Origin: Thinopyrum elongatum | Lineage: Eukaryota; Streptophyta; Magnoliopsida; Poales; Poaceae | Assembly: GCA_011799875.1 (NCBI GenBank) | Contig: CM022303.1 | Coordinates: 425,128,483-425,192,482 of the forward strand | Direction of reading: 5' to 3' | Length of the DNA: 64,000 bases | Shown here: one piece after another, positions 1 to 10,311 of the stretch | Layout: the number at the start of each line of letters is the position of its first letter | Numbering within the stretch: position 1 is the first letter of the stretch | Position numbers and translations under genes: made by a program | Notes under the pieces: model-generated | The model's database searches: none | The model's input: only the letters and a program-made list of their open reading frames with translations | Told to the model about the DNA's origin: nothing

Positions 1-235
1 ACCCCGTGGCTTCAAGCTCGGCGACAATGTGCGGCTCCCAGGCCATCAATGCCATGGGGATGGGCGCTGGCGTAGTCGGGGAGACGGGAGCTGGAACGGG
101 AGCGGTGACAGGCGCGGCGTCTTCCCGCAGGGCCAGTTCAAGCTCGTCCCAAAGCGCCTTATGTTATTGAGACTCCGGCTGGGTGTCTTCCTCAGGAAAT
201 TGGAAGACTAAGTGCAGACCATCGTGATGCGGCAT
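1..235 (-). pseudogene. Broken reading frame of unknown function, cut by the window edge
   Basis: A minus-strand reading frame starts at an ATG at 235 and opens with MPHHDGLHLVFQFPEEDTQ. It meets a TAA at 164-166 after 23 codons. The same frame then continues to the window edge as an acidic, Pro/Ala-rich chain containing LWDELELALRED and a run of APVP/TPAP residues. GC-rich codon choice and the continued frame after the stop suggest a decayed gene or a gene piece carried by a transposon. About 350 bases upstream the sequence has AACCGTTTGCG, a motif that also recurs near the ends of the large CACTA element in this window, so this may be another CACTA remnant. I do not recognise the protein family. 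The 3' end lies outside the window. Confidence 0.35.
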
Positions 236-2175
236 GGCGTACGGTGAGGTTAGGCTGGTTGGAGGTAGACGATAGGAGAATCCGAGAGGAAGAGAGAAGA
301 TTGTAGCGAGACCGGGGAGTGCGAGGGTGATTTAAACTGCGGCGTCGGCGCCATTAAAAGTGGGGGCAGGTGGGAGGAAGGTGGACGGCGGAGCCTGGTC
401 AAAGGGCTCGCCTCCTGGTGAGCCTGCGGAGCGGCCTGCTCGCCCGCCTCCCGGTCAGCCAGCGCAGCGGTCTGCTCGCACGCCTCCCGTCGACTCACAC
501 GCTTGCTCGGATAGCACCTGCCGATGAGAAGCGGGACTCGTGGCGGCACGTAGGTCTAATGCCCACGGTTTGAATAGTGAAACCGTTTGCGTTAACGTGA
601 CACGTCTTTGTTTCAAAATACCTTGGCTCTTCATTTGTGCAACTTTTCATAAGCAGCTTGTCTCTTGAACAAAAAAAATACGACAGCCTATTTGTGCCAT
701 ATCACGTGACCATGCTTAGTTTCATGAATTTCAGGTCAGTTTTGGATTTTCTGGAATTTAAAATGCAGGATTCGAAACAATATCATAACCTGCATCATGA
801 AATAAATTTTCAAGCCATACATCTTTACTATTGTAGATGTTAATATTTCTTAAGAAAGGATTTGGTCAAACATTTTGCTTAGTTAGACTTCAGACAAGTT
901 ATATATGCAGAGTAAAAAGATAATCCCTCCGTACCAGTGCATTGCCTGATATAGTAACTCTAGTAGGAACGAACAACGCACGAACAAAATCAACAAACGG
1001 AGCTCCATTCTGTGCTCATCCTGGTGTAGTACTATTAGTACTAGGCAATGGAGTCGACGGGTGACCTTGGGTAGCGGCGACCAAGGGAATTGAACCGTGC
1101 TCGGCACAGTAGGTAACGTGGGCTAGTTACTAAAGCATCCCTCCATTGTTCATCGGTTGTCATTATGGACTGGGGACATGAGGGGAATTTCCTAGGGCTA
1201 GAATTCTGGCCGCCAGATATTTTGACTAGAAATGCGGAGACTCGAGTGGAGGCGCGAAATTTAATATCGCGGTTCTTTTGGTTGGGGTTGGCTACTGTGC
1301 GTACTATGCATGCCACCACCAGGACACGAGCCTGGGTCTGGCTGGTACGCCGCCGGGTGCTACCATTCGAGAATGCGAAAGGAATCTTTTTTTTAAATTG
1401 CCAAACGAATATATATGTATTACAATGCCCGTATTTTCCTTGCAAATAACTGGTCATTCCAAAAGGCACGGTAATTGATTTATGATGAGTTCATGAATTA
1501 GAGTGAGTTTGTGATATAGTGATCTCAACATGGATGTATGACCATGCATGTATGACACGAATTCAAAACTAAAATGTAAGCCACGCATGGTCCTCAATTC
1601 AATATTTAAAATGCACAAAAAATTGAAACATGAATATTAAGTCTAGTACTATGTACATGCAAATGTTGTGTTTAAGTCTCTCCATCGACACCCCCAACCA
1701 CCACACATACTTCATGTATCGACCGATCTTCATTTCTTTGTTAATAGGGCTATTGGTATCCGACACACGCCCGCTCATTATTTCTCTTCATGTTTCGATC
1801 TCCATTTATGTCACACCCACCCACACACTCTCAACAAATGTATTTCTCACACACAACCTCGTCGTGCCCTCCATGACAAACCCTCCCTCTCTCTCTCTCA
1901 AGACACGTACGTTGCCTTTGTAAAACACCTTCACCGTGCGTGCAGACACAAAGTCTATCTAGGCCACTCTCGGTAACTATCTCCCTCCAGCCCTCACTAC
2001 AGCTTCGCCACACGATATCTCAGTGTATCGTCTTTAACATTCAAGTGTACGCCATGCCACACTCACTCGATCTCTCCCTCTATAAATGACTCAATTGACC
2101 TCACTTTCTCGCGTTGTCTCTCTCACACCTAGACGCTCCCACTACACCTCTTGCATAGGCGAAGCTATGTAGATT
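236..2175. other. Intergenic DNA, no supported gene
   Basis: 236-620 is the GC-rich upstream region of the left-edge reading frame. 621-2175 is mixed-composition DNA with a pyrimidine-rich, TC-repeat stretch around 1860-1905 and a TATA-like CTATAAATG near 2082. The short open frames here lack family similarity and convincing codon structure. I see no RNA gene. Confidence 0.5.
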
Positions 2176-2196
2176 GTCGAGGGGTAACCCCTCGAC
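2176..2196. repeat. Perfect 9-bp-arm hairpin
   Basis: GTCGAGGGG is followed by TAA and then CCCCTCGAC, its exact reverse complement. There is no U-tract after it and no neighbouring gene that would make it a terminator. Confidence 0.7.
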
Positions 2197-2309
2197 CTTA
2201 GATAAAATTGTGAAGCTCTGTTTAGGATTGTTTGGATTATATTTTTTGAACATTATATTTGTCCCCACCCTCCCAAACATCGATGGGTTGTGCACCCCCC
2301 TAAGAGAAT

Positions 2310-3215
2310 ATCATGTGCCCCCACACCTTAGATGCTATATGGTGAAACAAGTTCCTTGGAGCGTGTAGATCAGAGATATAGCGGCTCATAGATGTCTTAA
2401 TATTTTTACAATAAACCTTAATGACTTTGGGAATTGCACACAATTAGTACCAAAACTACTCAGATGCCCTTGGATCCCATATCTAACGGCCTTGAAGCTC
2501 GTATCATCATAGCATCTAAGATGAGGGAAGACCTCATATTCTCTTGTGTTTAAGAATATCACGTGCTACCACACCTTAGATGTTGTGGTGATATAAGCTC
2601 CTCAGAGCCGTTGGATCTGAGATCCAACGACTCCTTGGTGGTTCAAATGTTTTTGCAAAAAAGCCCCCAAAGAGTTTGGGTGCAGCCCACAAGCACAAAG
2701 ACTACTCAGATGCCATTGGATCTCAGATCGAACAACCTCGAAGCTCGTATCACCGTAGCATGCAAGTTGCGAGAGCACCTGATGTTTTCTCGCACAGGGG
2801 AATATAAGGTGCTCCCACACCATAGATTCTATGGTGATACGAGTTCCCGAGAGATCTAACAGCTCGCAGTAGGAGATTTGAATGTTTTTGCAATATAGGC
2901 CTTAAAGAGTTTGGGAATTGCGCAGAAAGTACAAATACTACGCACATGGCATTGGATCTCAGATCCAACGACCTAGATGCTCATATCACCGTAGCGGCTA
3001 ATTAAGCTGCGGGGAGCACCTAATATGAGCTACTAGGAGCCATTGGATCCAACATCCAGCGGCTCACACAAGGCCTGAATGGTTTTTTTGCAAAAAAACC
3101 CTTGGAGAATTTGGAAATTGCACATAATTACAAAGACTACTCCCAAGCCATTGGATCTCAGATCCAACGACGTAAAATCTCGTATCACCATAGCATCTAA
3201 GCTGCGGGGAGCATG
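2310..3215. repeat. Degenerate array of ~240-bp modules built from inverted repeats
   Basis: Four diverged modules follow each other. They can be tracked by the GCCATTGGATCTCAGATCC-type motif near 2467, 2710, 2947 and 3148. Each carries the near-palindrome TTGGATCTCAGATCCAA. Each also carries an inverted pair: CTCGTATCACCATAGCATCT in one direction and AGATGCTATGGTGATACGAG in the other, 50-70 bases apart. Other shared words are TTTTTGCAAAAAA.CCC and GAGTTTGGGAATTGCACA. The layout suggests a fold-back element or an amplified MITE. No coding capacity is seen. Confidence 0.7.
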
Positions 3216-3867
3216 TGATATTCTATGTCGCTATCATTTTTGTTCCTAAACTTGCAAAATACATGTAACTGGTGCCGTAACTTGTCTAACCGCGCAAAGT
3301 GTTTGTGCAAAAAACCCATCCTACGCTGAAATATCGGAACAACACACGAGAGGCCCACTTGTCATTGATCCAATTTGGACCTAAAACTAACAAATCTGAA
3401 GTATGAGATTCGAACCAGCAACCTGGAGTACAAAGCATACGTTAATAGCCTGAAACTGCAATGGTTGTTGGCTTTGTCGTATAACTTGATTTTATACAGT
3501 ATTACGTTGAGTAGAGTAGAGGGAGTGGCTCGTCAATAGGTGCATTAACGTTGACTGACTTACTGGTGGGTCCCATGTCTGCCATCTCTCTCTCTCCTCT
3601 CTATCTAGTAGTACAACCTTTAGATGCACGGGCACACACAAAGAGCGATGCGAGCTTGCTGTGGTGTTATTATAACTAAAAAAATGCTAGGAAAATAGAT
3701 GAATCGCCTAGAACAAGAGACGTTGTGGTTGGTCGAGACGGAGCTTACCACACCTATCCTCCGTGCCATGTTAGCATGATGAAGCTGTGTGACTAGTGGG
3801 GTGTTTTCGACCGACTGGCTGGGTCCCGAGGTCGAACCATAGGTAGTTTGATATAGTTTATTTTTAC
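3216..3867. other. Intergenic DNA, no supported gene
   Basis: No gene, RNA or clear transposon end was found. A stretch around 3400-3480 (GATTCGAACCAGCAACCTGG) superficially resembles a tRNA T-arm or SINE box B, but no matching box A or tRNA fold was found. Confidence 0.4.
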
Positions 3868-4012
3868 ACGCACATTTTCCCTCCGTGCCGAGACGTGGCA
3901 CACCCTACCGCACGGTTTCTGGGTTCTCCCGGGTGGTGTACGCATATTTTCTTCCTTGCCAAGACGTGGGACGCCCTACCGCGTGTTTTCTGGGTCCTCC
4001 TCGGTCATAGCG
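3868..4012. repeat. Tandem duplication, two ~72-bp copies
   Basis: Copy 1 (about 3870-3942) and copy 2 (about 3943-4012) share the order GCA.ATTTTC, GCC.AGACGTGG, ACGCCCTACCG, TTTCTGGGT and TCC. They are diverged by point changes. The second copy leads straight into the block that recurs upstream of the other two gene starts in this window. Confidence 0.65.
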
Positions 4013-4085
4013 CCGAAGCAAGTAAATGAGTCGTCAAATCACAAAAGCCCACCTTTCCCGCCAAGTACATCAGTGAAGCACGATG
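4000..4085 (+). promoter_or_regulatory. Shared upstream block, copy 1
   Basis: This segment contains GGTCATAGCGCCGAAGC, then TCGTCAAATCACAAAAGCCC and CACCTTTC. The same ordered words occur at 5975-6060 and 56035-56130. It lies about 390-470 bases upstream of the ATG at 4468. Whether it is a promoter element or a dispersed repeat cannot be decided from sequence alone. Confidence 0.5.
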
Positions 4086-4467
4086 TCTAGCTAGTTGGGC
4101 TAGTGCGACCGAGTAGCTAGGCTGCCACCACATTTGTTTTTTCACCCCTTTTTTTCTCTCCTTGCTGGTAGGTAAATTTAAATATCTACCGCTGCGTTGC
4201 ACTGGTCTTTGGGTGCGGCAGGCACGGCATGATTTTTATTTTTTTGATTGACGGGAGCAGGCGCGGCAGCAATTAGTCATGATGTCTCCGCCTGTAAAAC
4301 CCACTGCTCCATGAAGTGAAAAGTCGTCGACTGGTGTTTTCCCATGGTGAAAACCAAAAGATTCACCCCGCTCCTTGACTGGCTCCCTCCGCCTTCCCAT
4401 AGATTGCATGACCTTTCAGCCGTTTCGCCCCCTTTGCTTCCTCTCCCCATTGCTTCTACCTGGTTCC

Positions 4468-5169
4468 ATGGCAGCGCACCAGATGACGGACTCTGAGGTG
4501 AGGCGCCTGACACAGGAGCTCCATGCAAAGGATGTGGAGCTCAGGGCCAAGGACGTGGAGCTCCGTGAGCTCAAGGAGGAGAGAAGTGCCATGCTCCTCC
4601 TTTATGTGTGGGAGTTCACGGAGCTTCAAAAGCGGCAGGTGTCCACCACAAAGATGCTCGAGGCATCGGCGGCGTTGGCGCAGAAAGCAGGAGATACGAT
4701 AGGCGGTTAGGCGAGCCGGCTGGAGCGCGAGCGGGCCGATTGTGAAGAGGTCCAGGATCGCCTCAACCACTTGGTGGACCATGTTGCCACGCATGTGTTA
4801 TGGCTGCGCGATGCCTACCGTCGTGCCAGCGTGACCTTGCCGGCCGTTGGGCTAAACCCGTTTGACCACCCCGTCGACTTCAATGAGCTGCGGCTTCCTG
4901 ACCTGGTCTCCTTCACCTATATCTCCGAGGAGCTGAGCCGTCTCCGCGTGATGGTGGGGGCGGATCTGGACAAGGAGGGGTTGCAGGCGGCCATCGCCGT
5001 TGCTGGGCGAATCCTCTCAGGGCTTTGTCACCGGAATCCATTCATGCCATTGGACGCCATCTTTGATGAGCTGGTTCCCGTCGACCGGGCGCGGGCTCTG
5101 CAGGCGGTGGCACCCTGCATCACCAATGTTGTGCGCCTCGAGAAGCAGAGGGACTTCGGTGGTGTTTAG
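4468..5169 (+). pseudogene. Coiled-coil protein of unknown function, interrupted by one stop
   Basis: From the ATG at 4468 one frame runs 234 codons to a stop at 5167-5169, broken only by a TAG at 4708-4710 (codon 81). The N-terminal part is a charged coiled coil with a duplicated KDVELRAKDVELRELK segment. The part after the TAG continues with coiled-coil character (ASRLERERADCEEVQDR), then a more globular segment with HVATHVLWLRDAYRRA and NPFMPLDAIFDELVP. The same frame and composition on both sides of the TAG show that it was once a single protein of about 233 residues without introns. Its upstream block resembles those of the two B3-like genes, but the protein does not resemble them. I do not recognise the family; a gene piece carried by a transposon is possible. 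Confidence 0.6.
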
Positions 5170-5869
5170 GCGTCCTCTGCATGGGCATGTCCATGTCTCG
5201 GCGCAACATGACCGTTGGATCAAACTCAGACGGTGCAGACCAGTCACTATAGCACAAAGTGTGTGGGTGTGTTTGGTTGCATTCTCATCTCAATATAGTT
5301 GTTCCCTCTTCATGCATGCTCATTTCAGCACCCCTCTTCATGCATGCTCCTAGTGTATCTTTGTTAACCTACTACTGTGGACTCATGCACCCTTCAAGCA
5401 CTCTGCCAAAACCCAATACTGGGTCGAGAAGGGAACGTTTGCTCCCATGCACCCTTCATACACCCTGCCTAACACTGATTCGTGCTTCATATGGTTCATG
5501 TTCCATGGAGTACTGTAGTACCGTACTCTCCGTGCGCTATAGACCTAGTTCTGTTAACATTGATCTCACCGTTCATTCTCGACCGGACAGTAAAAAAAGG
5601 GGTATGTTACATTACTGTTCATATAGTTGACATGCGCACAACATCATTTGTTATCGTCATATCTTACTACACTAGCAACAAGATTATATAGTACTGACGT
5701 ATAAACCACTGCACATGTCTAGTAGTAGGAGTACTGTGTAAGTTCAAGTGGCTGCCATGTTTCGCACTCCTCTGTCATAAGAGTGGAAATGCTTGTTGTA
5801 ATCATTTTTTTTCTTCAGAAACAGTGGACACGCTCTACCGTGTGGATCCTCCTCGACAGTCGTCAGGAA
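5170..5869. other. Downstream and intergenic DNA, no supported gene
   Basis: This is the presumed 3' flank of the coiled-coil gene, followed by mixed-composition DNA. Short open frames are present, but none has family similarity or a supporting neighbour. Two near-identical TTCATGCATGCTC words lie at about 5310-5350. Confidence 0.4.
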
Positions 5870-6338
5870 CCTTGCTACTCACTTTCGCCGACGTGTGGGA
5901 CAGCCAGCATCGGGGTCCACTTGCCATGCACTAAATTACTCCATACTAGAGTGCACAACTGCACGGTAGACTACACCGGTCGAAGCACCGCAGTAATGCC
6001 CAATAAGCCATCAAATCACAAAACCCCCACCTTTCAAGCAGTAAGTTGGACGGACGAAGCAACCATCATTTCACTCTTCTCCCTCATCTTCCTCTCTTGA
6101 AGAAAACCCCAACTCGCTTCTCCCTCATCTTGTTCCTCATTTCTTCAAGAAAACCCCGACGCGCTTCTGCCATTGTTCTTCTCTCCCAAAGAAGGAAAGG
6201 TGAGCGCACCAATGGTGTTGCTTCTGGCCAAGGCCCGGTCTTGCGACCCCGAGACTGATCCTATAACTCCCTCTCTGTTCTTCTTTTGGGTTTGTGATTA
6301 TGGTTTCTTTTCTTTTATTTCTATTTGACAGTTTCTTG
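5870..6338 (+). promoter_or_regulatory. Shared upstream block, copy 2, and 5' UTR with probable intron
   Basis: 5880-6070 aligns with 55945-56150, sharing ordered words such as GGGGTCCA, GCACGGTAGACT, GCAGTAATGCCCAAT, AGCCATCAAATCACAAAA and CCCCCACCTTTC. The match covers about 200 bases with small indels. A 5' UTR intron is likely further down, with a donor at AAAG|GTGAGC near 6200 and an acceptor at TTTGACAG|TTTC near 6331. The ATG follows 8 bases after that acceptor. This fits a real plant promoter and leader that was duplicated together with its gene. Confidence 0.55.
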
Positions 6339-6506
6339 ATGGACCCTGGAGCACCGGCCGAAGTAATGTCTATGGCTCTGGCCAAAACCATCGAGGCTCA
6401 GGGTACGAAGAAGCACAAGCACCCCACCGAGACTACCGCACACAAGCTCAAGGCCATCGCCCTGTCCAAGCCCCCCTCTTCGGGATCCCTCGTTAAGCAA
6501 GTCCAG
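6339..6506 (+). CDS. First coding exon of an interrupted B3-like family gene
   Basis: The ATG at 6339 opens 56 codons, beginning MDPGAPAEVMSMALAKTI and ending LVKQVQ. A GTAATA donor follows directly at 6507, in phase 0. The exon is Lys/Pro-rich and has no recognised domain. Its intron was the target of the 46-kb nested insertion: host sequence resumes at 53088, and a phase-0 acceptor lies at 53331. The exons after that insertion are therefore the natural continuation. Whether the gene is still transcribed through the insertion cannot be told from sequence. The alternative is that this short frame is a relic with no partner. Confidence 0.5.
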
Positions 6507-6741
6507 GTAATATATCTTTTTGATGATCTTTTTGGCGATCTTGATCGTGTTTTTTCATCTAACACACAGTACTAGTACTAGTAGTACAACTTTCTGGGTG
6601 TTCTTGCATGTGATTATTGTGTGGCAAATGACGGTTCTAAATTGCTCTTTTGACCAAAACATGCGAGAGGTTGACATACCTATGATTATTGCACATAACA
6701 CTGATTTCTTATAGATCACTTTCAACTACTTTATGAACATC

Positions 6742-6746
6742 AATGC
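6742..6746. repeat. Target-site duplication AATGC of the outer Gypsy element, left copy
   Basis: AATGC abuts the LTR start TGTCGGCG. The right copy is at 53083-53087, directly after the 3' LTR. Confidence 0.9.
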
Positions 6747-7375
6747 TGTCGGCGTTCTGGGAACCAGGGTACCCAGACCTGCATGCCTGCGGCCCACGAC
6801 GTGGCTCCCTCAGAGGCCCGGTGCGGCCCATCAACCAGACTATCAAGGTAAGACCCTCGCGAGGACCCCTTGGTCTCGCGAGGCAAACGACACCAAGACC
6901 TCCGGAGGAGCGGCCTCCTCTGGCTGCCTCCTGAGGAGCGGAGATTTCTATGCAGTTATCCAACCTCGTGAGGTTGCGATGACGCAAGCCGTGAAGATCA
7001 AGGCCAGGCGGGCGCCAGCGGGTGTAGAAGGCACAGTTTCCCCTTTGGTGCTAAGGAAGCAAGGACATGCGCGGGTTCCCGAGGAATCTGCTAAAGGTTT
7101 CCATTCCGGTGCAATGAGACCAAGACCACGGGCGCGGCAGGGCAGATGTCATCGTCGAGCCCACCGCTGCATCACAACCAGAAGCTTTGCAGGCGAAGAC
7201 CACCTTTTGTCAGGATAAGATGTACTACTTGTCCCCTTTCAAATTGGCCATTGTGGGATCCCTTCCCGCCTACGTTTTGGGGAAGAGGACCAAGGACACT
7301 ATAAGTATAGACTAGCCACCACCGTAGAACAGGTCGACTCATTCTCACCCTCGAGCCCTCGTGAGGCAGCTCAAT
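6747..7375 (+). repeat. 5' LTR of outer Gypsy element, left part
   Basis: 629 bases from TGTCGGCG, matching 52211-52837 of the 3' LTR. A TATA-like ACTATAAGTATAG lies near 7298. The CACTA element interrupts the LTR right after CTCAAT. Confidence 0.9.
7373..7375. repeat. Target-site duplication AAT of the CACTA element, left copy
   Basis: AAT precedes CACTACTGC here, and AAT follows ...CCAGTG at 38642-38644. The uninterrupted site GCTCAATCCCTGTAC is present in the 3' LTR near 52832, with a single AAT. Confidence 0.9.
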
Positions 7376-7538
7376 CACTACTGCAGGATGCTGCTAACGC
7401 GACACTACGATCAGAGACCCTTCGACAAAACTGTGTGCGATGCATTAATCGCAAACGGTGATGTAAAATAACCATAAAAAAAGATGCAAAACCTTTGCGA
7501 TGAAGGATACATCAAACACGGTCCAGACTTTAGTTCCG

Positions 7539-7790
7539 TGTGCGATGCCGGGCATACGGTTCAGTTCAATTAACTGTTTGCGATGAGGCAGAACAAAAGA
7601 AATGGGCAGGCAGATGAAGGCGTGTGTGATATACGACGTACGGTTCACTCGGATGAACTGTTTGTGATTAGGCGGTACAAAAGAAGTGGTCAGCCAGATG
7701 AAGGTGTGTGCGATAGAGGGCATACAGTTCACTCGGATGAACTGTTTGTGTTAAGCCAAGATAACAGAAACGGTTCAATATAACAAGATG
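7539..7790. repeat. Left subterminal repeats of the CACTA element
   Basis: About three copies of an ~84-bp unit start near 7539, 7622 and 7707. Each has GTGTG(C/T)GAT, then a (G/C)ATAC(G/A)GTT-type word, then AACTGTTTG(C/T)GAT and AGGC.GAACAAAAG-type words. Repeats of this kind are where En/Spm transposases bind in known elements; binding here is inferred. Confidence 0.7.
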
Positions 7791-8005
7791 TGTGTGATAC
7801 GCGACAAACAGGTCTGTAATCAGAAATGTGTGCGAATACCGATAATAACACACACGATTGCTTCTAATAAGACGTATGTGATATGCTCTGTCTACACAAC
7901 ATCTATTGGCCATTGGGCGACGGGCGGTCATCCGGGTACGCCATAAGGATGCAAAGAGGCATCCTATATCAGCAAGGACTAGCTGTTCCACCAATAGCTC
8001 ATCTA

Positions 8006-8075
8006 AGAGAACTCTCAAGTTAAGTGTGCTCAGGCTGGAGCAGCCATCAGATGGGTGACTGGATGGGAAGTTGTC
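8006..8075 (+). other. 5S-rRNA-like segment
   Basis: The order AGAACTCTCAAGTTAAG, GTGCTCAGG and GATGGGTGACTGGATGGGAAG follows the 3' half of plant 5S rRNA, through the internal control region (box A, intermediate element, box C). There are several mismatches and no 5' third of the gene, so this is not a functional 5S gene. It could act as a pol III-type promoter or be a passenger in the transposon end. Confidence 0.6.
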
Positions 8076-8080
8076 TTGAT

Positions 8081-8157
8081 GTTAAATTAACTGATGCGAT
8101 GGGTCATAAGGGTCAAATTAAATGACCTCTATGATCCATCCCATCAGTTAAATTAAC
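8081..8157. repeat. 35-bp-arm imperfect hairpin
   Basis: The left arm 8081-8115 (GTTAAATTAACTGATGCGAT...) and right arm 8123-8157 are reverse complements with few mismatches, around a 7-base loop. It begins six bases after the 5S-like segment. Confidence 0.8.
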
Positions 8158-8572
8158 CTCGAGGTCCTTGTTTTTTTAACACATGTTAAAGAAGGTCTAC
8201 CGCATTACTTTTTGACAATGTGCGATACGTGGCATACAGTTGATCCATCCGACCTGTTTGTGATGGAATATGCCGTGTGTGTTGTGGGAAAACGCTTGGT
8301 AGTATACAACCGTTTGCGATTGATGAATTCATCACCGACGGGTTCCCTAGTGTGGTCCGTGTTCATTTGATCATCATCTACTTCTTATGCTAGCTCGATG
8401 TTCCTTATATGCTAAGTTTCCATTAATTGATGGCGTTTTATGAACACGCCACCATTTCCCGCCATTTCTTCACCTGTTTCCCGCCACCCAGCGATATTGC
8501 ACATAAACCTAGGCAGCGCGTGACGCACGGAGGCAACAAGCGCAGCCTGTAGCACATCCACCTTTTCCAAGC

Positions 8573-9262
8573 ATGCCAACCCACCAAAGCGCCGCCTCTG
8601 CCATCAACCTCGTCGACGAGGAAAATGAGAAGGCACCACGGCCGGTCGAGGCCAAGGCGCTCCCCGGCAAAGCGATGGACGACACCGTGATGCGCGCCAT
8701 CGCCAGGGTTGAGCAGACCCTTGGCGCATGGCGCTTCAGCACCGTAGATCAAGATAGGCATGTCAGCGCCGAGAGGCTGCAGCTCACCGCACAACATGAT
8801 CGATGGCCCGCCGCAGAGCAAGCTAGGCGCGTCCGTGTCGATAGGCTGTGGCTCGCCTCACGACGAAACCGTTGGAGCACCGCAGAGCGAGAGGCGCGGC
8901 GCGCCGCACAGCAAGAGCAGATCCATCGGCGCTTGCCTGCTGTCGACAGGGCGTCGCAGCTGGGTACACGTCCCGTTAGTACCCCCATTCCTCACCAGGA
9001 GTGGGCAGAGGCCCTCCCCTCCATACTTGCACCAGAGGCCGGCCGCGCCGTACTTGCACCGGACGCCCGCCGCGCCGTTCGCATGGTTCGCGCCGTTTGC
9101 CTTGTCCGCGGCCCGCTCGATGCCAACGTGCTGGTCGGTAGGCTCGACCGCCTCCTTGGCCCAGGTGTCCACCTGGGCGCAATAGAGGAACATGGCCGTC
9201 GCATCCTCGAGCTGGTGATCTCCGATGAAATAGCCAACTTGGAGCTCGAGATCGCGCTCTAG
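8573..9262 (+). CDS. CACTA-borne Arg/Ala-rich protein of unknown function
   Basis: An intact 229-codon frame runs from the ATG at 8573 (MPTHQSAASAINLVDEENEK) to a TAG at 9260-9262. The same frame continues to a second stop at 9334 with YSERVDRLDKRLHEFRQSQ, so the TAG may be a late nonsense change. The middle has a loose ~25-residue internal repeat built around AQHDRWPAAEQARRVRVDRL and RRNRWSTAEREARRAA. The C-terminal part looks helical. The segment is GC-rich, in contrast to the AT-rich satellite beside it. No domain is recognised. It is probably a gene or gene piece captured by the transposon, with no visible intron. Confidence 0.45.
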   Translation: MPTHQSAASAINLVDEENEKAPRPVEAKALPGKAMDDTVMRAIARVEQTLGAWRFSTVDQDRHVSAERLQLTAQHDRWPAAEQARRVRVDRLWLASRRNRWSTAEREARRAAQQEQIHRRLPAVDRASQLGTRPVSTPIPHQEWAEALPSILAPEAGRAVLAPDARRAVRMVRAVCLVRGPLDANVLVGRLDRLLGPGVHLGAIEEHGRRILELVISDEIANLELEIAL

Positions 9263-9334
9263 ATGTACAGCGAGCGTGTCGACCGCTTGGACAAACGCCT
9301 GCACGAGTTCAGGCAGAGCCAAGAGCTACCGTAG

Positions 9335-9707
9335 GCAAGGGCTACTGGTCATGGTCTCATGGACGCGTTTTATTTTGTTGAGTCGTTTTGACGTGGATAG
9401 CTATGTATTCACAGCAATCATAGTATTGCTCTGTTTATTGCTCTGTTTCAATGTGTGTACTCTGTTTTCCGTTTTTACATGTTCTGTTTCAATGTGTTAT
9501 ATACGCTTTCCATTCTGTATATGTGGATGATAATAGCTAGATTCAAATTAGTATACAAAAACAGATAGAAAATGGAATTCATAATTTATATATATTTTTT
9601 AATTGTTCATTAGTTCATCACAGAACATATATAATATCATCACATATACGTAATGATACTTAACCACTAGGTACAATGCATAAAATTGAAAATGAACAAT
9701 ACAAAAA
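9335..9707. other. Gap between convergent frames
   Basis: AT-rich sequence with repeated CTCTGTTT words (9430-9500), consistent with 3' UTRs of the two convergent frames. No gene is seen. Confidence 0.4.
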
Positions 9708-10311
9708 CTAATAATCCCTCCTGGGGGCAGTATTCCGGCAGCCCCTCGCCAGCAGCTTCCTGGTGCGCGGCATCTTCCCAGCGCGGAGGCAGTACTCCGC
9801 CTCCTCCGCCTCGCAGCGCTTGACATACCGATCTGCCTCTTGCTGGCGGACGAGCGCGAACGATCTTGCCATTTCATTGGGCGCCCACCGGAGCTCCTTG
9901 TCGATGGCACGCTGGAGCTTATCGGCCCACCTCCACTCAGCGATGAGGCGCCTAGCGCCTTTGACCTTCCTCGCGAAGTACCCGTCTTCGTACACCTCCT
10001 TCCCAGGACGACGCGCCCGCCCCCAAAGCTCCACCGCCTCCTTTTTCCAGGCGGCATTACGGGCTTCACAGGCCGCCTGGTACCTGGCTTCCTCCTATCT
10101 CCTTCTTGAATGCCACTTGCATGGCTTTCTCAGCCGGCGGCAGTGACTTCCATAGACAAAGATTGTACTGGCCCCAAAACCAATCCAAAGTTGGGGGGTC
10201 CGGCGCAACCTCGTCCGGCGGCACGTAGGGGTCCTCGTCGCTGCTCTTCGAGTGAGCGTCCTCGGGGGGCGGCGACTCCTCGTCGGCGCGTGGGCAGACT
10301 GGCGGCGCCAT
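9708..10311 (-). pseudogene. CACTA-borne acidic/coiled-coil protein of unknown function, frameshifted
   Basis: The minus-strand ATG at 10311 starts MAPPVCPRADEESPPPEDAH, an acidic Pro-rich head followed by the aromatic motif LDWFWGQYNLCLWKSLPPAEKA. Around 10090 the frame must shift by one base, at a GGAGATAGGAGGAAGCC purine run, to continue. The second frame then gives a charged helical part (YQAACEARNAAWKKEAVELW, then EVYEDGYFARKVKGARRLIA, ending near RNTAPRRDY) down to the stop at 9708. Without the shift the first frame ends at 10066. A single indel therefore broke a protein of about 200 residues. The region upstream (10312-10600) is GC-rich and promoter-like. No known domain is recognised; it is interpreted as a captured gene. 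Confidence 0.5.

Noticed and set aside
913..932. CCGTACCAGTG, which resembles a CACTA 3' end
   Set aside because: No partner end, 3-bp duplication or subterminal repeats could be found around it.
1041..1469. Possible gene from overlapping frames on both strands
   Set aside because: Frames on both strands are similar in length, with no domain, splice or promoter support and no conserved neighbour.
3390..3490. tRNA or SINE head from GATTCGAACC
   Set aside because: No box A, acceptor stem or cloverleaf could be drawn around it, and no SINE tail or duplication is present.
8020..8060. Functional 5S rRNA gene
   Set aside because: Only the 3' part of a 5S gene is recognisable, with many mismatches and no tandem 5S units.
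8339..8355. CTAGTG terminus as the right end of a small CACTA starting at 7376
   Set aside because: The flanks are AAT on the left and TGG on the right, so there is no target duplication. The AAT at 38642 and the empty site show that 7376 pairs with 38641.
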